Below are positions 18,068 to 27,465 of a DNA stretch of 64,000 bases, one piece after another (within the stretch, counting starts at the first letter, position 1; every line of letters begins with the position of its first letter). The translations under genes were made by a program, and so were the position numbers. The stretch covers positions 35,333-99,332 of the forward strand of contig SZOW01000009.1 in NCBI GenBank assembly GCA_030263395.1. The letters are read 5' to 3'. Origin of the DNA: QUBU01 sp014337915 (GTDB lineage Bacteria > Pseudomonadota > Gammaproteobacteria > Steroidobacterales > GCA-2729495). Under the pieces are notes generated by a model. That model was not told the origin of the DNA, made no database searches, and saw nothing but the letters and a program-made list of their open reading frames with translations.

Positions 18068-18179
18068 GCAGCCGCGCACAGCGGCTGCGGCATAGCGCCA
18101 CGGGATCTGGCCGCAGGTCCGTGGGCATGCCATGATCCGGCCTGTGTCGGGGGCTCGGTGCCGCAAGGGCCGGGCCCCC
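18068..18179. other. Two GC-rich hairpins between the repeat protein and the propeller operon
   Basis: The 253-base gap holds no plausible gene. It contains an 8-bp stem GCAGCCGC/GCGGCTGC (18068-18088, 5-base loop) shortly after the repeat-protein stop, and a 10-bp stem with one G-T pair, GGGGGCTCGG/CCGGGCCCCC (18149-18179), ahead of the propeller gene. Neither has a T-run. They may act as terminator or leader structure. Confidence 0.3.
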
Positions 18180-18299
18180 GCCACAAATTCAGAAGGAAGA
18201 TTCCCGGATGGGGGATTCCAGGCGTCGTGCCAGCCCGCGAGGCAGGGCAGCGCTTTGTTCCCTGCATTCGTAACCCCAAGTCACTGACCGGAGTCCGAC

Positions 18300-19373
18300 A
18301 TGCCTGACAAGCCGACCTCCAGCGCCGCACGCCGCGGCTTCACGCTGTTTGCCGCTTCGCTGGCCCTGGGCGCGACCGCCGCGCTGGCCGCCGATGCGCC
18401 GGGCAAAGAACTGCCTGTGCGCCTGATCCCGAACGTGCCGAAGAATGCCGAAGCCTACTACGGGCCGGACAGCCTGCACGTCATTGCCCAGACGCAGGAC
18501 CCGAAGGCACTGCACGCCGAGGGCCGCGAGACCGGTGCCCTGACCTACACCTTCACCGACACCGGCACCGACGTGAAGCGCATCAATGACAAGGGCCAGG
18601 ATGCCTGCTCGTATTTCTTCCCGGATGGCAAGCGCCTCATCTGGACGTCGACCCGCGACCACCTCGACATGCCGATCGGCAACTGGTCGGATTCCAACGA
18701 CTACCCGCAGGGTGCGGAGCTCTACATCTCCGACCTCGATGGCAAGAACATCAAGCGGCTGACCAACAACAAGTACTACGAGGCTGAGGTGTCGGTGTCG
18801 CCGAACGGCGAGTGGATCGTCTTCGGCCGCCAGATCGACGGCAAGATGGATCTCTGGCGCATGCGCCCGGACGGCAGCGGCGAGCAGCAGATCACCTTCA
18901 CCGATGACTGGCAGGAGGGTGCGCCCTTCTACCTGCCCGACAACCAGACCATCCTCTACCGGGCCTGGAAGCGCAGCGAGTACGGCAAGATCAAGCCGAC
19001 GCCGATGACGGTGTTCACCATCAAGCACGACGGCAGCGACCACACGGTGCGCACCTTCGACCGCGACATGAACTGGGCGCCGTATCCCGCGCCGGATGGC
19101 CGCCACTACGTGTTCGTGCGTATCGTCGAGGGCAACAACTGGGAAGTCTTCCTGGGTGACCTGGCCGGCGGCGAGCCGCAGCGCCTGACCTTCAACCCGG
19201 GCTTCGACGGCTTCCCGTCGCTGTCCCCGGACGGCAAGAAGATGCTGTTCGCCCGCAGCACGGGCGGCGGCTTCATGTCGAACCTCTACACCCATGTCAT
19301 GGACGTGTCCTCGCTGAACCTCGGTCCGGAGAACTACAAGGGCGTGCCCGGCATTACGCCGCCGAAGGAGTAA
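18300..19373 (+). CDS. Exported TolB-like beta-propeller protein (PD40 repeats)
   Basis: A 357-residue protein with a signal peptide (RRGFTLFAASLALG to AALAADA). TolB/PD40-type blades are clear: YFFPDGKRLIWTSTRD, ISDLDGKNIKRLT, VSPNGEWIVFGRQIDGK, MRPDGSGEQQIT and LSPDGKKMLFARST. It is probably periplasmic and may bind peptides or a protein partner; no catalytic domain is present. It ends 4 bases before the first of two amidohydrolase-family genes, so the three likely form one operon. In some bacteria such propellers are fused to amidohydrolase or protease domains, which supports a common function. Confidence 0.82.
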   Translation: MPDKPTSSAARRGFTLFAASLALGATAALAADAPGKELPVRLIPNVPKNAEAYYGPDSLHVIAQTQDPKALHAEGRETGALTYTFTDTGTDVKRINDKGQDACSYFFPDGKRLIWTSTRDHLDMPIGNWSDSNDYPQGAELYISDLDGKNIKRLTNNKYYEAEVSVSPNGEWIVFGRQIDGKMDLWRMRPDGSGEQQITFTDDWQEGAPFYLPDNQTILYRAWKRSEYGKIKPTPMTVFTIKHDGSDHTVRTFDRDMNWAPYPAPDGRHYVFVRIVEGNNWEVFLGDLAGGEPQRLTFNPGFDGFPSLSPDGKKMLFARSTGGGFMSNLYTHVMDVSSLNLGPENYKGVPGITPPKE

Positions 19374-19377
19374 GCCG

Positions 19378-21069
19378 ATGGCGGCGCGGGACCGTGTAAA
19401 CCCAGGGTCCCGCGCCGCGCGGGCGCTCACGTTCTGCCTGGCGCTCGCCGGGATGCTCGCGGCGGCGGGGGCCGCAGCGGAGCGTCCACGCACCTACGCC
19501 ATCACCGATGCGCGCATCGTCACCGCGCCGGGCGCGGTAATCGCCAGAGGCACGCTGCTGCTGCGCGATGGCCTGGTCGAGGCCGTCGGCGCCAATGTCG
19601 TCGTGCCGGCCGATGCCGAAGTCATCAAGGCGGAAGCGGGCTGGACCGTCTACCCGGCCCTCATCGACGCCGCCTCCAGTGTCGGGCTCGACACCGAGGC
19701 GCCGGCCGCGCCTGCGTCGCGCGGCCGCAATGGCGAGGAGCCGCAACGCGCGGGCTCCCCGCACGAACTGCCGGCCGTGCACCCCGAGGCAGCGGTCGTC
19801 GGACAGATCGATGCCCGCCACAGCAGCGTTGCGCGGCATCGCGAGATGGGCTTTGCCGCCGCGCAGGTATTGCCACTCAAGGGTATCTTCCGTGGCGAGT
19901 CTGCCGTGCTGATGCTGCGCGATGGGCCACCGGCCGAGCTCATCCTGCGGCCGCATCTCGCCCAGGTGGTGGCGCTCGAGAGCGCGAGCTTCATGGCGGG
20001 CCAGTACCCGTCTTCCAAGTTCGGTGCCGTCGCCACCGTGCGCCAGGCCCTGCTCGACGCCCGGCGTGCCGGCGAGTGGAATGCCCGCTGGACAGCACAT
20101 CCCGCCGGCATGGTGCCGCCGGAATTCCGCGCCTCCGATGCTGGCCTGCTGGCCGTGCTGAGTGGCGAGCGCCCGCTCGCCTGGGTGGCGCTCACCGCCC
20201 TGGATCCGGGCCGCTGCGCCAGCATCGCGACGGAGTTCGGGCTCAAGGGCGGCATGCTGGTCGCCCGCGGCCTGGGTGACCGGCCGGCCGATCTGGCCGC
20301 CGCGGGCATGCCGGTGCTGCTGCCGCTGGAAATGCCGGCGAAGCCCGAGCTGGGCACGGCCGATGACGCGCTCGAGGCCAGCCTCGAGGACATGCAGGTT
20401 TACCTCGATGCGCCACGGCTTCCCGCGGCGCTGGAGCAGGCCGGCATCAGCGTCGCTTTCGTCACCGCGGGCATGAAGAACCCGCGGCGCTTCACCGAGA
20501 ACCTCGCTGCCCTGGTCAAGGCGGGGCTGGGACCGGACCAGGCGCTGGCCGCCGTCACCACGACCCCGGCGCGGCTGCTCGGGCTGTCGGGCGTTCTCGG
20601 CACGCTCGAGTCCGGCAAGCAGGCCAATGTCATGATCGTCGATGGCGACCTGTTCGACGGCAAGGCGAAGCTGCGTCATCTCTTCGTGCAGGGTTACCAC
20701 GAGCAGTTCAAGGCCGAGGCAGCGGCTGGCGACCCCAGTGCCGTGGTCGATCCGCGGGGTCGCTGGACTGTGACCACCGAGGTGATGGGCCGCAGTTCCG
20801 AGTCCAGCTGGAACATCGGCGGCGAGCGCGACGCCTGGACCGGCTCCAGCGAGTCCGCCCGCAGCGGCAAACGCGATTTCACCAGCGTGACCCTCAAGGG
20901 CAATGCGCTGACCGTGGTCAGCCCGGGCCCGGGTGGCGACATGCAGGTCACCGTGGTCATTACCGGTGACGAGTTCAGGGGAGAGTCCACGATGACCTCG
21001 CAGCGCGGCTCGGTCACCATGAAGCTCGAAGGCCGGCGTGCGGCTGGCCCGCAGGGAGGCAAGCCATGA
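19378..21069 (+). CDS. Amidohydrolase-family protein lacking the metal-binding HxH
   Basis: A 563-residue exported protein (signal segment ending AAAGAAAE). The composite domain of imidazolonepropionase-like amidohydrolases is recognisable: TYAITDARIVTAPGAVIARGT at the start and LGTLESGKQANVMIVDGDLF with VTTTPARLLGL near the end. Where active enzymes have PGLIDxHxH, this one reads YPALIDAASSVGL, so the first two metal ligands are absent. A further C-terminal domain of about 110 residues, rich in beta strands, follows. It may be a non-catalytic partner of the next gene, whose ATG overlaps its stop. Confidence 0.78.
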   Translation: MAARDRVNPGSRAARALTFCLALAGMLAAAGAAAERPRTYAITDARIVTAPGAVIARGTLLLRDGLVEAVGANVVVPADAEVIKAEAGWTVYPALIDAASSVGLDTEAPAAPASRGRNGEEPQRAGSPHELPAVHPEAAVVGQIDARHSSVARHREMGFAAAQVLPLKGIFRGESAVLMLRDGPPAELILRPHLAQVVALESASFMAGQYPSSKFGAVATVRQALLDARRAGEWNARWTAHPAGMVPPEFRASDAGLLAVLSGERPLAWVALTALDPGRCASIATEFGLKGGMLVARGLGDRPADLAAAGMPVLLPLEMPAKPELGTADDALEASLEDMQVYLDAPRLPAALEQAGISVAFVTAGMKNPRRFTENLAALVKAGLGPDQALAAVTTTPARLLGLSGVLGTLESGKQANVMIVDGDLFDGKAKLRHLFVQGYHEQFKAEAAAGDPSAVVDPRGRWTVTTEVMGRSSESSWNIGGERDAWTGSSESARSGKRDFTSVTLKGNALTVVSPGPGGDMQVTVVITGDEFRGESTMTSQRGSVTMKLEGRRAAGPQGGKP

Positions 21070-23825
21070 GGATCGCCACTGCGGCGCGCATGCTGGCGCT
21101 CGCCAGCCTCGCATCCGGCCTGCTCATGGGGGTGGCCCGTGCGGAAATGAGCCTCGGCCAGGCCCTGGCGGTCGAGCCCTATCCGGCGCCGCCAGCGACA
21201 CCGTCCCAGGTGCTGCTGCGCAATGCCACCGTCTGGACCCAGACCACGGAGGGCATCCTCGAGGGTACGGATGTGCTCATCGAGAACGGCCGCATCAAAG
21301 CGCTGGGCCGTGGTCTGAAGGCTGCCCCAGGCGCGGTGGTGGTGGACGCCACCGGGCGGCATGTCACGCCGGGCATCATCGATGCACACAGCCACAGCGC
21401 CACCGAGACGCTCGACCTCAACGAGGGCGTCAACAGCATCAGCGCCGAGGTGCGGGTGAGCGACGTGCTCAATCCACATTCACGCGACATTTACCTGCAG
21501 CTCGCCGGCGGCGTCACCACGGCGCATGTGCTGCACGGGTCGGCCAACGCCATCGGCGGCCAGAACGCGCTCATCAAGTATCGCTGGGGCGTAGCCAGCC
21601 CGGCCGAGCTGCTGTTCGCCGGCGCGCCGCCTACCATCAAGTTCGCGCTGGGTGAGAACCCGACGCATGCGGCGTTCCGCAGCGGCATGCCGGGGCAGAA
21701 GCTGCGCTACCCGGCCACGCGCATGGGCGTCGCGGCGCTGCTGCGCGCGAGCTTCGCCGAGGCCGCCCAGTATCGCGACGAATGGCAGCGCTACAACGCG
21801 CTGTCGAAGCGTGAGCGCGAGCGCAGCGTGCCGCCGCGGCGCGACCTGCGCATGGATGCCATCGTCGAGATCCTCGACGGCCGGCGCCAGGTGCATTCCC
21901 ACAGCTACCGCGCCGACGAGATCCTCATGCTGATGCGCGTGGCCGAGGAGGCGGGCATCCGCGTGCGTGCCTTCCACCACGTGCTGGAAGGCTATCGCGT
22001 GGCCGACGAGCTGGTCGCCCATGGCGCCGGCGCCTCCACCTTCTCCGACTGGTGGGGCTTCAAGGCCGAGGCCTATGACGCGATTCCCTACAACGCCGCG
22101 CTGATGGCCGAGCGCGGCGTGCTGGTCAGCCTCAACTCCGACAACGCCGACCTCGCGCGCCGGCTCAACCTGGAGGCGGCCAAGACCATCCACTACGGCG
22201 GCGTGGAGCGGCAGCGGGCGCTCGATATGGTGACATTGAACCCGGCGCTGCAGCTCGGCATCGCCGACCGGGTCGGGTCACTCGCGGTGGGGAAGGATGC
22301 CGACCTCGTGGTCTGGAGCGGCGACCCGCTCAGCGTCTATACGCTGGCCGATATGACCTTCGTCGACGGGCGCCTGCGCTTCAGCCGCGAGGCGGACCAG
22401 GCGCATCGCGCGGTCGTCACCGCAGCGCATGCCCGGCTCGCCACCGAACTCGGCGTGAAGCCGGCCGCTCCCGCGGCAGCGGCCGCCGTGGTGGCCAATC
22501 CGCCGGCGCCGGCCGAGCATTACCGCTATGCCGCCGACGCGCCTGCGGCTGCGGTGGCGATCACCGGCGCCACGGTGCACACGCTGGAAGGCCCGGCGAT
22601 TGCCGGTGGCGTGGTGGTGTTCTCCGGCGGGCGCATCACCGCGGTGGGCGGGCCGGAGACGGCGATTCCTGCCGGCGCCCGGCGGGTGGATGCCACTGGC
22701 AAGCACCTCTGGCCCGGGCTGATCCACACCAACAGCGTGCTCGGCATCAGCGAGATCGACTCGGTGCCGGGCACCGTGGACGTGAGCGAGACCGGCGACA
22801 TCAATGCCGATGCCGACGTCTCGCCGGCGGTCAACGCCGCCAGTCGCCATTTCCCGGTGGCGCGCTCGGGCGGCATCACCCATGCCGTGGTCGTGCCCTC
22901 GGGCGGCATCGTTGCCGGTACCACCAGCGTGCTGCGCACCGATGGCTGGACCTGGGAGGAGATGACCGCGGTGCGCCAGCAGGCCCTCGTGCTGCGCTGG
23001 CCGGACCCGGTGCCGGCGCAGTACGCCATCTTCCTCGGCGGCCAGAAGAGCCTCGCCGACCGGCGCAAGGAATCCGATGAGCGCATCGCCGCGCTCGAGA
23101 AGCTGCTCGACGGCGCCGCGGCCTATGGACGCGCAAAGCAGCGGGCCACGAAATCCGGCCGCCCGCCCGAGTACGACCCGCAGCTCGAGGCCCTGCAGCC
23201 GGTGCTGCGCGGTGAGCGCCCGCTCTGGGCCACCGCGAGGGAGAAGTACGCCATCGAGGCGGCGGTTGGCCTCGCGGCGAAGCGCGGCCTGCGCCTCGTG
23301 ATCACCGACGGTCGCGATGCCTACCTGGTGGCCGACTTGCTGGCGCAGCACAAGGTACCGGTGGTGCTGACCAACATGGTCGGCGAGCCGCCGCGGCCCG
23401 ACGATCCCTACGACGTGCTCTATTCCATGCCGGCGAAGCTCGAAGCCGCCGGCGTCACCTTCGCGATCGCCAGCACCACGCGTACCGGCGGCTCGGCGAA
23501 CGCCCGCAACATCAGCCTGTTCGCCGGCATCGCCGCCGCCCATGGCCTGGATCGCGAGGCCGCCTACCGCTCGATCACGCTGTACCCGGCGCGCATCCTC
23601 GGCCTGGACAGGGATCTCGGCTCGATCGCACCGGGCAAGAGCGCAAGCCTGGTGCTCACCGACGGCGACATCCTCGAGCCGGCGACCAATATCGAACAGG
23701 TCTGGATCGACGGCCTCGAGCCGTCAATGGACGACGACCAGAAGGCGTTCTACCGCAAGTGGCGCGCCCGGCCGAAGCCGGCCTCTGACGCTACGGCCGC
23801 CAGCGCCGGGCCGGCGCGCCGTTAG
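21066..23825 (+). CDS. Exported double amidohydrolase: active-looking N-half fused to a degenerate C-half
   Basis: A 919-residue protein with a signal peptide (AARMLALASLASGLLMG). The N-terminal half is a complete imidazolonepropionase-like amidohydrolase: PGIIDAHSH with His108 and His110, later histidines in HSHSYR and FHHVLEGY, and the metal aspartate region SLNSDNAD, ending VGSLAVGKDADLVVWSGDPL. The C-terminal half (from about residue 480) repeats the fold (GATVHTLEGPAI to LGSIAPGKSASLVLTDGDIL) but reads PGLIHTNSV where the HxH should be. It probably hydrolyses a cyclic amide or dipeptide-like bond in the periplasm. Translationally coupled to the preceding gene. Confidence 0.82.
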   Translation: MRIATAARMLALASLASGLLMGVARAEMSLGQALAVEPYPAPPATPSQVLLRNATVWTQTTEGILEGTDVLIENGRIKALGRGLKAAPGAVVVDATGRHVTPGIIDAHSHSATETLDLNEGVNSISAEVRVSDVLNPHSRDIYLQLAGGVTTAHVLHGSANAIGGQNALIKYRWGVASPAELLFAGAPPTIKFALGENPTHAAFRSGMPGQKLRYPATRMGVAALLRASFAEAAQYRDEWQRYNALSKRERERSVPPRRDLRMDAIVEILDGRRQVHSHSYRADEILMLMRVAEEAGIRVRAFHHVLEGYRVADELVAHGAGASTFSDWWGFKAEAYDAIPYNAALMAERGVLVSLNSDNADLARRLNLEAAKTIHYGGVERQRALDMVTLNPALQLGIADRVGSLAVGKDADLVVWSGDPLSVYTLADMTFVDGRLRFSREADQAHRAVVTAAHARLATELGVKPAAPAAAAAVVANPPAPAEHYRYAADAPAAAVAITGATVHTLEGPAIAGGVVVFSGGRITAVGGPETAIPAGARRVDATGKHLWPGLIHTNSVLGISEIDSVPGTVDVSETGDINADADVSPAVNAASRHFPVARSGGITHAVVVPSGGIVAGTTSVLRTDGWTWEEMTAVRQQALVLRWPDPVPAQYAIFLGGQKSLADRRKESDERIAALEKLLDGAAAYGRAKQRATKSGRPPEYDPQLEALQPVLRGERPLWATAREKYAIEAAVGLAAKRGLRLVITDGRDAYLVADLLAQHKVPVVLTNMVGEPPRPDDPYDVLYSMPAKLEAAGVTFAIASTTRTGGSANARNISLFAGIAAAHGLDREAAYRSITLYPARILGLDRDLGSIAPGKSASLVLTDGDILEPATNIEQVWIDGLEPSMDDDQKAFYRKWRARPKPASDATAASAGPARR

Positions 23826-23831
23826 CGCGCC
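23813..23831. terminator. Small GC hairpin between convergent genes
   Basis: GGCGCGC (23813-23819) and GCGCGCC (23825-23831) form a 7-bp stem around the stop codon of the double amidohydrolase gene, facing the convergent SDR gene. There is no T-run, so a terminator role is only possible. Confidence 0.25.
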
Positions 23832-23847
23832 AGCAGCGCGGCGGTGC

Positions 23848-24630
23848 TTACCAGGGGGCGCCCTCGCCGGTGTGGCGGATGAAGCTGCCGGTCTTCGAGA
23901 GATCGTAGCCGTCGATCACCTTGATCACCGCGCTGGCGCTCTGCTGGGGCGTGATCATGATCGGCAGGTCGAGCCCTTTGGTGAAATCGTCCTTCACGAA
24001 GCCCGGTGACACCAGCCCGACGGTGATGCCCTGCGGCTTGAGGTCCAGCGACAGCGAGCGCATCACCATGTTCAGCGCCGCCTTGCTGGAGCGGTAGAAG
24101 TAGCCGCCACCACGGGTCTTCACCGAGCCGATCGAGCCCTCGGTACTGGTGATGTTGATGATCTTTTTCTGCTGGCTGGCCGCGACGTTCGGCAGGAAGG
24201 CCTCGGCCATCTTCAGCGGCCCGATGACATTGGTGGCATGCACCTTGTCATAGGCGGCGTAGTTCAGGTGGCCGAACTGGCCCATCTCGTCGGCGCCGGA
24301 AATGCCGGCATTGTTGAGCAGTACGTCGATCGGCTGGCCCCTGTACTTCGCCGCGAGCGCATCGATTGCCGCGTGGTCGGTCACGTCGAGGGCTTCGAGC
24401 CTTACGTTGCGGTGCTCCCTGGCGATGTCCTGCAGCGCTGCGGCGCTGCCGGGATTACGCGCGGTGGCGATGACGTTCCAGCCGCGCTCGGCGTACTGGC
24501 GCGCGAGTTCCACGCCGATGCCGCGGCTTGTGCCGGTGATCAGCACGGTCGGCATCTCCGTGGCCAGGGCGATGGTTCCCTGCAGGACGGTGATGGCCAT
24601 CAGGGTCGTCAGCAGGCGGGTGCGTGACAT
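23848..24630 (-). CDS. Short-chain dehydrogenase/reductase with an N-terminal signal sequence
   Basis: A 260-residue SDR. The cofactor motif TGTSRGIG, the NNAG motif (LLNNAGIS) and the catalytic Ser with YRSSK are intact, so it should be an active NAD(P)-dependent oxidoreductase. Unusually, about 25 residues precede the Rossmann fold and look like a signal peptide or anchor (TRLLTTLMAITVLQGTIALATE). If real, the enzyme sits in the membrane or periplasm, where NAD(P)H is not expected. The alternative is a start at MPTVLITG (Met26). It is divergent from a GST gene. Confidence 0.83.
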   Translation of the reverse strand: MSRTRLLTTLMAITVLQGTIALATEMPTVLITGTSRGIGVELARQYAERGWNVIATARNPGSAAALQDIAREHRNVRLEALDVTDHAAIDALAAKYRGQPIDVLLNNAGISGADEMGQFGHLNYAAYDKVHATNVIGPLKMAEAFLPNVAASQQKKIINITSTEGSIGSVKTRGGGYFYRSSKAALNMVMRSLSLDLKPQGITVGLVSPGFVKDDFTKGLDLPIMITPQQSASAVIKVIDGYDLSKTGSFIRHTGEGAPW

Positions 24631-24727
24631 GCTCGGGACTCCTCGCGGGTGCAGTTGGCGGTTTTCCGGTTGCCGGGAGTATATCGCCGGAGTGACCTGG
24701 CCAGGGCCAACGGTGTAAGGTGCGGCC

Positions 24728-25369
24728 GTGCTGATCTACGACGCCCAGAGCCCCGCACCCCGCTGCCTGCGCATGTTCCTGCTGGAGAAGCGGCTGCGCC
24801 TGCCGGCGGTGACGGTCGACGTGATGACCGGTGAGAACCGCGCTGCGGCATTCCTGGCTGTCAACGCCGCCGGCCAGACTCCGGCGCTGCGCCTGGACGA
24901 TGGCAGCACGCTGGCCGAGGCGGTGGCCATCGCCGAGTACCTCGAGGAATTGCAGCCGACGCCGGCCCTGATCGGGCGCACGGCAGCCGAGCGCGGCCTG
25001 ACCCGGCAATGGTGGCGGCGTGTGGAACTCAACATCACCGAGTTCATCCACAACGCCTACCACTACGGCGAGGGGCTGGCGCGGTTCCAGCCACGCATCC
25101 CGGTGGTGCCGGAGGCCGCCGCGGGCCTGAAACGGGTGGCGCAGGACCGGCTGCGCTGGCTCGATGGCCTGCTGGGCCCGGGGCCCTGGCTCTGCGGCGA
25201 GCGCTTCAGTGCCGCCGACATCTGGCTGTATGTCTGGCTGGATTTCGGCCTGGCGGTGAATCAGCCGTTCGACCGCGGCCTGCCGAGGATCGGCCCCTGG
25301 TTCGAGCGCGTTGCGGCGCGTCCCAGCGCGGCCGCCAGCCGCCAGCTCCTTGCAACCGACCTGACCTGA
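24728..25369 (+). CDS. Glutathione S-transferase family protein
   Basis: A 213-residue GST-fold protein starting from GTG. The N-terminal thioredoxin-like domain is LIYDAQSPAPRCLRMFLLEK with NAAGQTPALRLDDG and LAEAVAIAEYLEE for glutathione contact. The C-terminal helical domain contains FSAADIWLYVWLDF (N-capping box). The region before helix 1 has Ser-Pro-Ala-Pro-Arg-Cys, so the catalytic residue is probably Ser or Cys. It is followed 60 bases later by a cysteine-synthase-like gene on the same strand. Substrate unknown. Confidence 0.85.
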   Translation: MLIYDAQSPAPRCLRMFLLEKRLRLPAVTVDVMTGENRAAAFLAVNAAGQTPALRLDDGSTLAEAVAIAEYLEELQPTPALIGRTAAERGLTRQWWRRVELNITEFIHNAYHYGEGLARFQPRIPVVPEAAAGLKRVAQDRLRWLDGLLGPGPWLCGERFSAADIWLYVWLDFGLAVNQPFDRGLPRIGPWFERVAARPSAAASRQLLATDLT

Positions 25370-25429
25370 ATCAACCACTGCCGCGCGCCCAGCGTGGACA
25401 CTGCGCGCACCGCAACCGGAGCCCATGTC

Positions 25430-26380
25430 ATGCCCACCCGCTACACCGGCCTGTCGGCCAGCATCCTCGACGCCGTCGGCGACACGCCGCTGCTGGAGAT
25501 CGATGGTGTGTTCGCCAAATGCGAGTTCCTCAATCCCTCCGGCTCCATCAAGGCGCGCATCGCCAAGTACATCATCGAGCGGGCGGAGGAGACCGGGGCG
25601 ATCCGGCCCGGCGACACCATCGTCGAGGCCACCAGTGGCAACACGGGCAATGCCTTCGCGATGGTAGCTGCGGTCAAGGGCTACCGCATGATCGTGGTGA
25701 TGCCGGAAGGGCTGTCCAGCGAGAGGGTCGCCATCTCGCGCGCCTACGGCGCCGAGGTCCTGTTCTGCGGCACCTTCCACGTCAACGACGCGCTGGAGCG
25801 CGCCCGCGAGCTCGGCCGCCAACCGGGGTTCTTTTTTCCCGGCCAGTTCGAGTCGGAATGGAACGTCGACGAGAACCGCGAAATCCTCGGGCCGGAGATC
25901 CTCGCGCAGCTGCCGGAGGGGCGGGTGCCGGATGCCTTCGTGCACGGCGTCGGCACCGGCGGCACCCTGGTCGGCGTCGGCCAGGCCTTCCGCAGGGTCA
26001 ACCCGGCGGTGCGCCTGTTCGCGATGGAGCCGGCGGAATCGCGCACCATCCTCTGCGGCGAAGTGGCGCTGCACCAGATCGAGGGTATCTCCGACGGTTT
26101 CGTGCCAGGGATCTTTGCCCACCACCGCGACCTCATCAACGACACGCTGGGCGTGTCGAGCAACGACGCGGTGGCCGAGATGCGCAAGCTGGCCCGCACG
26201 CGCGGCCTGTTCTGCGGGCCGAGCTCCGGCGCGCACCTGCTGGCCGCTCGCCGCATCCGCGAGCGTTTCCCGGAGCTGAAGACCGTGGTCACGATCCTCG
26301 ACGACGAGGGCGAGAAGTACCTGCATGACTTCTTCATGCATCCGGCGCCCGGGGCGGACAGCCCGGTGCCGTTCCACTAG
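25430..26380 (+). CDS. Cysteine-synthase-like PLP enzyme
   Basis: A 316-residue fold-type II PLP enzyme of the cysteine synthase/cystathionine beta-synthase family. The PLP lysine is in NPSGSIKAR, the substrate loop is TSGNTGNAF and the phosphate loop is GVGTGGT. PPSSGAH-like GPSSGAHLLAA near the end matches the serine that hydrogen-bonds the PLP ring nitrogen. The usual CysK asparagine loop is NPSG rather than NPTG or NPAG, so the nucleophile or donor may differ. The ATG at 25430 follows a CGGAG; an upstream in-frame GTG (25394) is possible. CysK and CysM cannot be separated by eye. Confidence 0.83.
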   Translation: MPTRYTGLSASILDAVGDTPLLEIDGVFAKCEFLNPSGSIKARIAKYIIERAEETGAIRPGDTIVEATSGNTGNAFAMVAAVKGYRMIVVMPEGLSSERVAISRAYGAEVLFCGTFHVNDALERARELGRQPGFFFPGQFESEWNVDENREILGPEILAQLPEGRVPDAFVHGVGTGGTLVGVGQAFRRVNPAVRLFAMEPAESRTILCGEVALHQIEGISDGFVPGIFAHHRDLINDTLGVSSNDAVAEMRKLARTRGLFCGPSSGAHLLAARRIRERFPELKTVVTILDDEGEKYLHDFFMHPAPGADSPVPFH

Positions 26381-26421
26381 CGGCGCGGGGGCAGGCGCCG
26401 GGCCAGGCCGCCCCGCTGCGG

Positions 26422-27450
26422 CTAGCGGCCGGCGAATACCCGGTCGAGGAATTCGTAGGCCAGCCGCCAGGCCTCGTCCATCTGCGGGCGCGGATAGCCG
26501 TGCTGGCCATCCTCGATGATGTGCAGGCTGAAGTTCTTCCTGCCTGCTTTTTCGAGGGCTTCCGCCATCCAGACGGATTCGCGGACGCTGACGATCGCGT
26601 CCTTGTCGCCATGCAGGATCAGCAGCGGAGCGCTGATCTCTTGCGCGAGGTAGCGCGGCGATCGCGCCCGGTAGAGTTCCGGCGCCTCGTCGATGCTCCT
26701 CCCGACCATGCGCGCGAAGTACTCGCGGTCCCCGGGTTCGGCGTTGGGGTTGTCGCCGGGCGGGGCCGTGAGCCGCCAGACCAGGTCCGTCGGCCCGAAA
26801 AAATCCACGCCGGCGGCGAACTTCCCCGGCGCCCGCGCCAGCGCCATCAGCGTGTTGTAGCCGCCATGGCTCTCGCCGATGATGGCGATGCGCCGCGGAT
26901 CCACCTCGGGCATCGCGGCGAGCAGCTCGCGCGCGGCCAGCATGTCGTCGATCTCACGGCCGCCGTAGTCCGCCGCATCGTGGAACTCCCTGCTGTAGCC
27001 AGCGCTGCTGCGGTAGTCGGGCGCGAGCACAATATAGCCGCGGCGGACGAACTCAGTGAGGCGCGGCAGCAGCCGGGAGCGGAACTGGCCATGCTGGCCG
27101 CCATGCGCATAGATGACGGCGGGGTGCCTGCCGGCTGGCAGCGCGAGTGGCCTGAAGAGATAGGCGGGAATCTGCAGCCCATCGCTGCTCGCATAGTCGA
27201 GCTTGCGGTAGTCGAGGACTCCCTTGGCAGCGAGTTCGATCTGCAGGTCGTCGATCTGCTTCAGCAGGCGACCCTTTTCCCAGCGGTCGGCATCCTGCTG
27301 CTGCGCCCAGAGCCGCTTCAGTTCGGCCGGGTCGTTGGTCGCCGGTACGGGCGCCGCGGCCGGCTCCGGTGCGGGCTGGCCGCGCGCGGGCAGCACGGTC
27401 CAGGTCGCGGCCGCCAGCAGCATGCTGGCGGCCCATGTCCTGCTGCGCAT
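26422..27450 (-). CDS. Exported S9-type alpha/beta hydrolase (prolyl-oligopeptidase-like)
   Basis: A 342-residue protein with a signal peptide (MRSRTWAASMLLAAATWTVLPARG). A short helical linker (AELKRLWAQQQDADRWEKG) precedes an alpha/beta-hydrolase domain. The nucleophile Ser is in GESHGG, the acid in HGDKDAIV and the histidine in DGQHGYPR; APDYRSSAGYSREFHDAADYGG is typical of peptidase family S9 catalytic domains. The beta-propeller of true S9 peptidases is absent, so it may be an esterase or an oligopeptidase of broad access. It is followed in the opposite direction by the cysteine-synthase-like gene, with 41 bases between stops. Confidence 0.85.
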   Translation of the reverse strand: MRSRTWAASMLLAAATWTVLPARGQPAPEPAAAPVPATNDPAELKRLWAQQQDADRWEKGRLLKQIDDLQIELAAKGVLDYRKLDYASSDGLQIPAYLFRPLALPAGRHPAVIYAHGGQHGQFRSRLLPRLTEFVRRGYIVLAPDYRSSAGYSREFHDAADYGGREIDDMLAARELLAAMPEVDPRRIAIIGESHGGYNTLMALARAPGKFAAGVDFFGPTDLVWRLTAPPGDNPNAEPGDREYFARMVGRSIDEAPELYRARSPRYLAQEISAPLLILHGDKDAIVSVRESVWMAEALEKAGRKNFSLHIIEDGQHGYPRPQMDEAWRLAYEFLDRVFAGR

Positions 27451-27465
27451 GTTCGCTGCCCCGCG

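Noticed and set aside
24455..26377. 640-codon minus-strand frame
   Set aside because: It lies opposite the cysteine-synthase and GST genes and has shadow composition; the genuine minus gene is the SDR at 23848-24630.
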